NCBI GenBank assembly: GCA_944384865.1
Contig: CALWVC010000015.1
Span: forward strand, 1 to 13,786
From: an uncultured Clostridia bacterium
GTDB lineage: Bacteria; Bacillota; Clostridia; Oscillospirales; Acutalibacteraceae
Length of the DNA: 13,786 nt
Reading direction: 5' to 3'
Shown here: one piece after another, positions 8,267 through 13,786 of the stretch
Layout of the letters: each line of letters starts with the position of its first letter
Numbering within the stretch: position 1 is the stretch's first letter
Notes under the pieces: generated by a model
What the model was told of the DNA's origin: nothing
The model's database searches: none
Seen by the model: only the letters and a program-made list of their open reading frames with translations
Position numbers and translations under genes: made by a program

Positions 8267-11248
8267 TCAGGATTTGTCCTGCGCGGTAGATAATCCGAAC
8301 TCCTGACGTTTTTTGGTGATTTCCTCATCAATGGTCTTTGCATAATCCGTCAGCGTATCTTTCGGATCGGTGCCGGAATATTTCACTTTATAGAACGCAT
8401 TGTTGATATGCCGAGTCAGGAAATAGCTGCCGGGAATCTGCGGAACTGCATAGGCGTTTTCCAGCTGCCCTTTCAGGCTGGTGATTTCATCGTTTGTCCA
8501 GGGCAGCCGCTCGAACGCCTCCAGATTGGCGGTGTTGTAACGCGCCGCCGGACCCAAAATACATTCCAGCTCGGTGCCATACTGCGTCTGGGTATCAGCG
8601 CTGCTCCACCATTTGAGAAATTCCCACGCGAGCTCTTTTTTATCGGTGTCTCCCAGAATCAGGGTATAGGTCACGTCCAACGAATTGGAATGGTCGACGC
8701 TGCCGTCTTCCTGAACGGTTCCCGGAACAGAGGTAAAGTCCCACAGGCCGTTGATCTCCGGCGCGGCCACCGACAGCGTATTATATAAGGTATAATTGGA
8801 AATGCCCAGCGGCATCTCGCCGGTTCTGAACCGGTTTTGGAAATCATAGGTCAGCGGCAGATCGTAGTTGGTGTAGAAATTGGTCCACTCTTTAAACGCC
8901 ACTGTGGCGTGCTCGTCATAGAGATTGACGCCGGTCTGATCGTCTAAATACAGCGTGCCGCCGTTTTGCAGCAGCAGAGAATAAAACGTGAGGATGCCGC
9001 CGCTGGGATCCAGCGTGGTGGAAATCGGCAGGCCGAATTCCAGGCTGTTTTTATTTAAAACAGTGATGCAGTTGATAACATCCTGCCAGGTTCTCGGAAT
9101 GCTCAGCCCCAGCTCGGCCAGGACGTCCTTCCGGTAGAACAGCACCTGGAAGGTCTGTGTTTCCGGCAGGCCGTAAACGCCCACATGCTCGCCGTTGTCA
9201 TAGGTGGAAGAAACCAGCGCCTGCTCGGAATACCGTTTGGAAATTTCATTAAAATCATCAAACTGGGTCAGGTCCAGCGCCGCGCCGCGGATCGCGTAAT
9301 TGACCGGCTCGGTTCGGGCAACGCCCAGGCTCACATCCGGCCCGATGCCCGCCACCACCGCAGAAAGCAGCACGCCTGTATTCACCAGAGACAACTCCAC
9401 TTCATGGCCGGTTTCCCTGGTATATTTATCGTTGATCATCGACCGCAGCGTCTGGAACTGATCGCGGCCGGCGCTTTGACCGCCGCTGCCGGCAACAGTG
9501 CCGGCGGTCATCCATACTTCAATGGTCTGGTCCGCATCCGTTTCCTTCGTCAAACTGCCGATGGCGTTATAATCAACCACAAACGAACCGATAAACTGAT
9601 TGACACTATACCACAGGTTTACAAAGAAATTCTTGTTGGCCGGCTGAATGTCGCTGTCCGGCTGGGAGAAGGAAAGATAATCAATCTCCAGCGGCGCATA
9701 GCCGGCGGTATTCAGCCAGGTTCCCAAAGAACCGATGTTGGTTTTAAACAGCGTAAGGCGCTTGGCAATCTGCGCGGGATCATTATAAAAATCGTTGAGC
9801 TGCTTTGCCAGCGTTTCGGCAGTGGCAAGGTCAGAGCCCTTCTGGCCGCTCTGCGCCACGATGCCGTCTACCACGCCCTGCAAAATATCCGCCTGGGTTT
9901 TCAGATTTTCAATCACCTCGGGCATCAGCTCATCCAGCTTATAGTCTCTGTATTTGTCGGGCGCCACGCCGGTGATCATAATAATGTTCCGGTAAATTTC
10001 GTTCAGCTCGGTCAGCACATTCATCGCCTGCTGTACATAAGTACCGGTTTCGCCCTGGGTGACTTCCAGCGTGATTTCATTGACGCCGGCGTTCAGGTAG
10101 ACCAGGCAGTCTTCCCCGTCTTCGGTCGTCGGGCCGACCAGCACCCAGTCTTTATCATATGTAAACGAGATCGCCTCGGCCTCCTGAAACGGAACCTCGC
10201 CGTTGATATACAGCTTCCTACAGGAAAGCATACCCTGATACAGGTTTTTGCGGGCTTTGATACGGATGCTGTACAGCCCGGCTGCCGGCGCCTGTACCTC
10301 CCAGGTAATGGACTGCTGGGCATATTGCCATCTGGAGCCGCCCACCATATTGATCAGCTGTTTATAGTCTTCGGTGGGAGAAGTCGCGGGAGAGGAAAAG
10401 TCGGCCGACGGATACAGCGTCTGATCGGATTTGCGCACGGCGCTCTCCGCCTCGACGATCAGCTCCTGCCCTTCGTAATTTGTATAGCCGTTTTGCTGAT
10501 ATTCGGCCTTGACCTGCGCGTAGCTTTTCAGCTGCTGCACCGGCAAAACCCGGATCTCTTTAATGGTCATCGGCTCTTTGACCGATTCCAGCCGAAGCGT
10601 ATTGACGCCCTGTTGAAAATAAAACTGCAACGGCGCGGCCTCATACCCCAGATAATCACAGGCGTAAATCTCGTTCCACCCGAAAACCTCTACCTGTGTA
10701 GGACGGATATCGTTGCCGTAAGCGTCTTTGGCAAAGCTTTTATCCTCGTTTTGGTAATCGTCCTGCCAGATGCGGGTAAAGGTCAGCGTCTCTGCATTGG
10801 AAAATGGCACCTCGCCGTTGATATACAGCGCCCGCTCCATGGAAATGCTTTTACCGTCTTCGGTATGGTACAAAAACTGTAGATTATACAGGCCGGGCTG
10901 GTCCACCTCAAAGGTATATTCAACGGTATCCTCTTCGCCGGTATATACCGACTGGCCGGTCGTGCCGTCATAATTATCCAGAACCCTGACGCCGGCCGTT
11001 CTGGCAGTGATTTTCGAAGGATCCAGCACATAGGAGCCGGTTCCGCTTGTCACGTCGCCCAACGACTCCAGATAGTGTTGATAGGTGCTCGACGCTTCAT
11101 AGGTTACCACCTCGTCGTCCTGCGTATCGGTAACCGCAGACGTCTGCTGCCCCTGCGCCGCAGACGCAGCTTCTTCGGCAAACGCGGCAACGCCGCCCAT
11201 CGACAGCACAACCGTGGCCGCAAGCATACCTGCTATAAATCTTTTCAT
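8267..11248 (-). CDS. Extracellular solute-binding protein with two carbohydrate-binding-like modules
   Basis: A 993-residue exported binding protein, more than twice the size of usual sugar-binding proteins. Signal peptide 1-24 (MKRFIAGMLAATVVLSMGG..AFA). Two beta-sandwich-like modules follow, about 75-236 and 258-400. Each contains LYINGEVPF (141-149, 346-354) and a nearby PGLYNLQF or AGLYSIRI motif, which points to an internal duplication of a CBM6/35-like fold. Residues 405-515 look helical. The C-terminal part, 574-985, is a family 1 type solute-binding fold (DQTIEVWMTAG; GIGPDVSLG; GVYGLPETQTFQVLFYRKDV; WEFLKWWSS). There is no lipobox, unlike most Firmicute binding proteins. I chose ATG 11248 because AGGAG lies 8 bases before it; ATG 11254 is only 2 bases from that SD. 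It is first in the operon and probably gives the system its specificity. Confidence 0.92.
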   Translation of the reverse strand: MKRFIAGMLAATVVLSMGGVAAFAEEAASAAQGQQTSAVTDTQDDEVVTYEASSTYQHYLESLGDVTSGTGSYVLDPSKITARTAGVRVLDNYDGTTGQSVYTGEEDTVEYTFEVDQPGLYNLQFLYHTEDGKSISMERALYINGEVPFSNAETLTFTRIWQDDYQNEDKSFAKDAYGNDIRPTQVEVFGWNEIYACDYLGYEAAPLQFYFQQGVNTLRLESVKEPMTIKEIRVLPVQQLKSYAQVKAEYQQNGYTNYEGQELIVEAESAVRKSDQTLYPSADFSSPATSPTEDYKQLINMVGGSRWQYAQQSITWEVQAPAAGLYSIRIKARKNLYQGMLSCRKLYINGEVPFQEAEAISFTYDKDWVLVGPTTEDGEDCLVYLNAGVNEITLEVTQGETGTYVQQAMNVLTELNEIYRNIIMITGVAPDKYRDYKLDELMPEVIENLKTQADILQGVVDGIVAQSGQKGSDLATAETLAKQLNDFYNDPAQIAKRLTLFKTNIGSLGTWLNTAGYAPLEIDYLSFSQPDSDIQPANKNFFVNLWYSVNQFIGSFVVDYNAIGSLTKETDADQTIEVWMTAGTVAGSGGQSAGRDQFQTLRSMINDKYTRETGHEVELSLVNTGVLLSAVVAGIGPDVSLGVARTEPVNYAIRGAALDLTQFDDFNEISKRYSEQALVSSTYDNGEHVGVYGLPETQTFQVLFYRKDVLAELGLSIPRTWQDVINCITVLNKNSLEFGLPISTTLDPSGGILTFYSLLLQNGGTLYLDDQTGVNLYDEHATVAFKEWTNFYTNYDLPLTYDFQNRFRTGEMPLGISNYTLYNTLSVAAPEINGLWDFTSVPGTVQEDGSVDHSNSLDVTYTLILGDTDKKELAWEFLKWWSSADTQTQYGTELECILGPAARYNTANLEAFERLPWTNDEITSLKGQLENAYAVPQIPGSYFLTRHINNAFYKVKYSGTDPKDTLTDYAKTIDEEITKKRQEFGLSTAQDKS

Positions 11249-11253
11249 TCCCA

Positions 11254-11418
11254 TTACTCCTGTTTTTCAGATTTCTGGCAGTCTGCCGTATATATAAAAC
11301 CAGTAAACTCGAAACGGCCATGAACAAACATCGGATCGATCACAATTCCGGGTTTATCCACGGCTTTCTCGACGGCAATTAAAAAAATGGGCTTTTTTTG
11401 GATGAAAAGCAACCGCAT
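11254..11418 (-). CDS. Possible 54-residue leader ORF ahead of the binding-protein gene
   Basis: A short open frame from ATG 11418 to TAA 11254-11256. It begins MRLLFIQKKPIFLIAV and ends TADCQKSEKQE. Its composition is plausible for a protein, and its TAA overlaps an ATG at 11254 (TAATG) inside the SD region of the binding-protein gene, so translation could be coupled. Against it: the SD is poor (AGGA only 3 bases before ATG), 54 open codons can occur by chance, and I recognise no family. Treat as a candidate. Confidence 0.3.
   Translation of the reverse strand: MRLLFIQKKPIFLIAVEKAVDKPGIVIDPMFVHGRFEFTGFIYTADCQKSEKQE
11257..11261 (-). promoter_or_regulatory. Ribosome binding site that decides the binding-protein start
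   Basis: AGGAG with 8 bases (TAATGGGA) to ATG 11248 and only 2 to ATG 11254. The inner ATG is therefore preferred, giving MKRFIAG at the N-terminus. Confidence 0.7.
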
Positions 11419-11500
11419 ATGTCCTGATTTTTATATTACTGTTACAGAATTTTTAAGATCAGTTTGTGCAATCTGTACATAAGCATATATTTTCACCATT

Positions 11501-11528
11501 ATTGTAGTGCCTATCTTACCACAAACAA
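11501..11528 (-). promoter_or_regulatory. Candidate sigma-A-type promoter for the transporter operon
   Basis: On the minus strand TACAAT at 11506-11501 is a good -10 (5 of 6), and TTGTTT at 11528-11523 is a weak -35 (TTG correct) with a 16-base spacer. Transcription would start near 11494, about 245 bases before the binding-protein ATG. A weak -35 fits a promoter that needs an activator. Another possible -10, TAATAT at 11438-11433, lacks a -35. Confidence 0.35.
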
Positions 11529-11559
11529 CATTGCTTTTCTTGTTAAATAGTGATATTTT

Positions 11560-11585
11560 TTGTGCGGTTTCACAAAATAATTGTG
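11560..11585. promoter_or_regulatory. Three phased TTGTG/CACAA half-sites, one overlapping a cre-like sequence
   Basis: ttgtg at 11560-11564, cacaa at 11571-11575 and ttgtg at 11581-11585 alternate in orientation with 11- and 10-base steps, near one helical turn. On the minus strand TGAAACCGCACAAA within this stretch differs from the cre consensus for CcpA at two positions. The cluster lies upstream of the candidate promoter, where an activator would bind. Confidence 0.4.
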
Positions 11586-11697
11586 CCAATCCTTGGATAA
11601 ATTATCTGTATTTGCATATGTACAAGCATATACAGGATTTTGTGGTTTGTTCACGTTTTTACGCTATATGTATGCTTTTTTTGACATGTTTGCACCC

Positions 11698-11726
11698 AAA
11701 AAAACCGCCGGCGTCAGACGGGCCGG
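11698..11726 (-). terminator. Weak hairpin with T7 tract, possible back-up terminator
   Basis: On the minus strand CCGGC (11726-11722) pairs with GCCGG (11712-11708) across a 9-base loop, then CGG and seven T. The stem is only 5 bp and the T-run starts 3 bases later, so it is a weak candidate. It could act as a second barrier to read-through from the protease gene into the transporter operon. Confidence 0.4.
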
Positions 11727-11746
11727 AAAAATATTCCCATATATCG

Positions 11747-11789
11747 TATGCCGGAACCGTTGTGCAATATTCACAACGGTTCCGGCATA
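11747..11789. repeat. Perfect 18-bp inverted repeat with 7-base loop
   Basis: The arm tatgccggaaccgttgtg (11747-11764) is exactly complementary to 11772-11789, with loop caatatt. Apart from one C at 11765 the whole 43 bases are palindromic, since aatatt at the centre is also a palindrome. Neither strand has a T-run directly after it, so it is not a standard terminator. It lies between the protease terminator and the operon control region. Confidence 0.9.
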
Positions 11790-11836
11790 TAAAACAGTGG
11801 GCCGGCCGCAGCGGCATATGGTAAGATTCTCGGAGC

Positions 11837-11870
11837 AAAACCGGCGCCCTGCTTCATACGGGGCGCCGGT
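11837..11870 (-). terminator. Intrinsic terminator after the HtrA-type protease gene
   Basis: A perfect 10-bp stem, accggcgccc at 11840-11849 with gggcgccggt at 11861-11870, loop of 11 bases. On the minus strand it is followed by TTTT. It begins 16 bases past the protease stop codon, so it most likely ends that transcript. The U-tract is short, so termination may be incomplete. Confidence 0.75.
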
Positions 11871-11885
11871 AAAAATATGATCATT

Positions 11886-13436
11886 TCAATCGGCCGCGCT
11901 GGTTGTCGGCGGGCCCGACTGCTGTTTGAACGGATTAAGCTGCGACGTCTCAGGCTGATCAGTAGAATAGCTGGAGGTGCTCTCATCTTCCAGCAGCGTA
12001 GCCGTTTGGGTCACATAGCCGCCGGAGGCCGCTACATAAACCTTCAGCGTCACCTGATCGCCGGCTTTCTTACGCTCGATCACATCCAGCGCATCGGCGG
12101 CAACGCGGATCTCCTGATCGTCGATGGCGCAGATGATATCACCCTGCTTTAAGCCGCTGGTATACAGGCTGCTTTCGGTGCTGATCTCATGGATCATCAG
12201 GCCGCTGGGCAAATCATTCACCACCGCCTGCACGCTGGAAACCTCATTGTAGGTAATACCCAGCCTGGCGCGACCGACCACCTTTCCATACTGCACCAGA
12301 TCGGAAGCCACCGCTTTGGCGGTGTTGGCCGGAATCGAAAAACACATACCCTCATAGGTATCGGCCACGATTTTCGACGAGCTGATGCCCACCACCTGGC
12401 CTTTCATATTGACCAGCGCGCCGCCGGAGCTGCCTTTATTGATAGCCGCATCGGTCTGGATCACCCGCACGCTATAAGTCGAAGTCGTTCCGGAATAATC
12501 GGTAGACGTCGATTGGATCCGCCGGTTGGGGGTAGACACGATGCCCTTGGTCACAGAGTTGCTGAAGCCATACGGGCTGCCGATGGCCACCACTTCTTCT
12601 CCCGCCTGCAGCTCGTCGGAGTCGCCAAAGGCCGCGGGCGTCAAACCAGAGGCGTCCTCCATTTTCAGCACACAGATATCGCTGCGGGTATCGCCGGCGA
12701 CAAATGTTGCCGCAAAGCTCCGGTTGTCGTACAGTGTCACCACAAACCTGGCGTTGGGAATTTCCGCATATATATGATCATTGGAAATCACATAACCGTT
12801 CTCGTCAATGATCACGCCGGAGGAAATAGAGGCAGAGGAGCCCGAAGAACTGTAGGTCGTGATGCTGACGATAGAAGGCATCACCAGCTGCGATACCTGT
12901 TCGGCGGTATACAGCCCGTTTTCATCCGGCGTGATCCCGTCGGCGGTCGGCACCTTGTCTTCTATAAAGGTAATGGAATTGCCGGTATCTTCGCCGGCGC
13001 CGTCTGTTGTACCCGTGCCGGTACCGTTTCGGTTGCCTGCCAGATAACCCACGCCGCACCCTATTGTAATCACCAGTACCGCCGCCAGCGCGACACAGAA
13101 AATTTTCACGCCGGTTTTCGCGCCGTGCTGTCCGCCTGGAGGCGGCGTAGGCGGCGTATAAAACCCGCCGTTCGCCGGCTGTCCACCCGGATCAGCCGAA
13201 GTATGGGGTGTATAAGAAGTCTCCGGCGGCGCGTAAGGCTGCTGCGGCGTATAAGCGTTTTGCGATTCTGTGTAAGACGCCTGCGCCGTATAACCGTTGT
13301 CCTCCGGCATACCGGTATTGTGAACCGCCGGCTGTGCATTCTCAGACTGCTGCGTCTGATCCGGCTGTTGCGGCGCAGAAGTCTCCGGCGGCTGCCCACC
13401 GGGCACAGGCTGCTGATTGTTATACTCGTCGTTCAT
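11886..13436 (-). CDS. HtrA/DegP-type membrane-anchored serine protease with PDZ domain
   Basis: A 516-residue envelope quality-control protease. Residues 1-108 form a cytoplasmic tail rich in Pro, Gln and Tyr. One membrane helix spans about 112-134. The trypsin-like domain (about 178-385) shows the triad: H221 in ISNDH, D253 in TRSDICVLK, S337 in NKGSSGGALVN. A PDZ domain follows (about 388-485; ARLGITY, GLKQGDIICAIDD), then a Ser/Thr/Pro-rich end. The usual N before the catalytic His is D here, and GNSGG is GSSGG, both mild changes. I chose ATG 13436, which has AAAGGA upstream (11-base spacing), over ATGs at 13448, 13481 and 13490, which have no well-placed SD. It lies downstream of a histidine kinase gene, in keeping with stress-controlled proteases such as CssRS-controlled HtrA, though control here is inferred. 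Confidence 0.92.
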   Translation of the reverse strand: MNDEYNNQQPVPGGQPPETSAPQQPDQTQQSENAQPAVHNTGMPEDNGYTAQASYTESQNAYTPQQPYAPPETSYTPHTSADPGGQPANGGFYTPPTPPPGGQHGAKTGVKIFCVALAAVLVITIGCGVGYLAGNRNGTGTGTTDGAGEDTGNSITFIEDKVPTADGITPDENGLYTAEQVSQLVMPSIVSITTYSSSGSSASISSGVIIDENGYVISNDHIYAEIPNARFVVTLYDNRSFAATFVAGDTRSDICVLKMEDASGLTPAAFGDSDELQAGEEVVAIGSPYGFSNSVTKGIVSTPNRRIQSTSTDYSGTTSTYSVRVIQTDAAINKGSSGGALVNMKGQVVGISSSKIVADTYEGMCFSIPANTAKAVASDLVQYGKVVGRARLGITYNEVSSVQAVVNDLPSGLMIHEISTESSLYTSGLKQGDIICAIDDQEIRVAADALDVIERKKAGDQVTLKVYVAASGGYVTQTATLLEDESTSSYSTDQPETSQLNPFKQQSGPPTTSAAD

Positions 13437-13576
13437 AAATCGAATCATCCTTTCACGCAAAGGGATGCGGTTGGTTTTCATCGCCGGCATTCCGGCCGGC
13501 AGCCGCAGCGGCAGTGCCGTCGCGGTATGTATGATGCTAGCATCCGCCGAAAGCTCCGGCGGAATATAAAGCTTGA
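13437..13576. other. Spacer between kinase and protease genes with GC-rich dyads
   Basis: It holds a 7-bp stem (tccgccg 13543-13549 with cggcgga 13557-13563, no T-run), an overlapping 12-base palindrome gatgctagcatc (13533-13544), and two gccggc copies near 13490. No convincing promoter is visible. The protease may be read through from the kinase gene or have its own regulated start here. Confidence 0.5.
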
Positions 13577-13786
13577 TTAATGCTCCTGCGGCGCGGAAAT
13601 ACTCTTGAGCCCCTGCGCGCCGGGCAATGTCACCTCAAAGCAGGTATAGGAGCCATAAACGCTGGAGGCCCGGATGGTCCCGCCATGCAGCCCAACAATG
13701 GTTTTGACAATATACAGGCCGAAGCCCATGCCGGTTTTATCCTCGCTGCGGGAACGGTCGGTTTTGTAAAACCGTTCGAAGATGCG
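13577..13786 (-). CDS. Sensor histidine kinase, C-terminal end (5' part outside window)
   Basis: The last 69 codons of a kinase. The visible protein is the end of the HATPase domain: RIFERFYKTDRSRS (the F-box region), then GMGFGLYIVKTIV (the G2 box, here GMGFGL in place of the common G-x-GLGL), then LHGGTIRASS and a closing strand CFEVTLP. Stop TAA at 13577-13579. A response regulator gene would normally sit upstream, outside the window. The HtrA gene starts 140 bases downstream, so the kinase may sense envelope conditions; this is inferred from order alone. Confidence 0.92.
   Translation of the reverse strand, partial: RIFERFYKTDRSRSEDKTGMGFGLYIVKTIVGLHGGTIRASSVYGSYTCFEVTLPGAQGLKSISAPQEH

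Larger units (their letters stand above)
11419..11697. other. AT-rich control region upstream of the transporter operon
   Basis: Clearly richer in A and T than the flanking genes, with no supported coding frame. It holds the candidate promoter, repeated TTGTG/CACAA half-sites, and two copies each of atctgta (11471, 11604) and aagcatata (11481, 11624). It probably contains the main promoter and regulator sites for the operon. Confidence 0.6.

Noticed and set aside
9185..10882. A 565-codon plus-strand open frame opposite the binding-protein gene
   Set aside because: It is the mirror of a well-supported coding frame; its protein is rich in His, Arg, Gln and Ile as such mirrors are, with no domains or SD.
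11381..11399. A7-TGGGC-T7 inverted repeat as a terminator in the operon leader
   Set aside because: The stem is all A-T pairs and too weak; on the coding strand it lies within the candidate leader ORF and would block the operon.
11507..11880. Two plus-strand open frames of about 100 codons in the intergenic region
   Set aside because: They run through the hairpin cluster and AT-rich control DNA, have no good SD, and show low-complexity, hydrophobic or random-looking protein with no family resemblance.
12189..13580. A 463-codon plus-strand open frame opposite the protease gene
   Set aside because: The opposite strand has an intact HtrA triad and PDZ domain; this frame gives an Arg/His-rich product typical of antisense shadows.
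1..13786. CRISPR arrays, tRNA or rRNA genes, insertion sequences, phage genes
   Set aside because: No spaced direct repeats, no tRNA-like cloverleaf or rRNA sequence, and no transposase, integrase or phage proteins were recognised in any frame.

Overview
The window reads as a Gram-positive, low-to-mid GC Firmicute, most likely a gut-type Clostridia (Oscillospirales-like). The evidence is strong GGAGG-type ribosome binding sites before nearly every gene, a lipobox lipoprotein, a TTG start, a sugar ABC importer without its own ATPase, and coding sequence of roughly balanced GC next to AT-rich control DNA. The genus is a guess. All genes supported here lie on the minus strand, so transcription runs from high to low coordinates.

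Right end (13786 to about 11840): the last 69 codons of a sensor histidine kinase, a 140-base spacer with GC-rich dyads, then a membrane-anchored HtrA/DegP-type serine protease with a Pro/Gln/Tyr-rich cytoplasmic tail, one transmembrane helix, a trypsin-like domain and a PDZ domain. The protease gene ends at a strong hairpin terminator. The kinase and HtrA pair recalls envelope-stress modules such as CssRS/HtrA of Bacillus.

Middle (about 11840 to 11250): about 630 bases with no long gene. It holds a cluster of three hairpins (one with a perfect 18-bp stem), an AT-rich regulatory stretch with repeated TTGTG/CACAA half-sites and a candidate promoter, and a possible 54-codon leader ORF. The stop codon of that ORF overlaps the start region of the next gene.

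Left (11248 to 1, continuing past the window edge): one tightly packed operon of at least seven genes. In transcription order these are a large extracellular solute-binding protein with two carbohydrate-binding-like modules in front of the binding fold; a MalF-type permease; a MalG-type permease; an NHL-propeller/TPR/Yip1-like membrane protein starting at TTG; a large DUF5696-like lipoprotein with a glycosidase-like layout; a second MalF/LplB-type permease; and a second MalG/LplC-type permease cut by the window start. Spacings are 1 to 17 bases after the first gene, and one SD lies inside the preceding gene. The working model is a surface glycan-binding and uptake machine: the binding protein and lipoprotein handle a polysaccharide or glycan outside, two permease pairs import products, energy comes from an ATPase encoded elsewhere (MsmX-like), and the Yip1-like protein has an unknown accessory or assembly role. 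The substrate cannot be read from the sequence.
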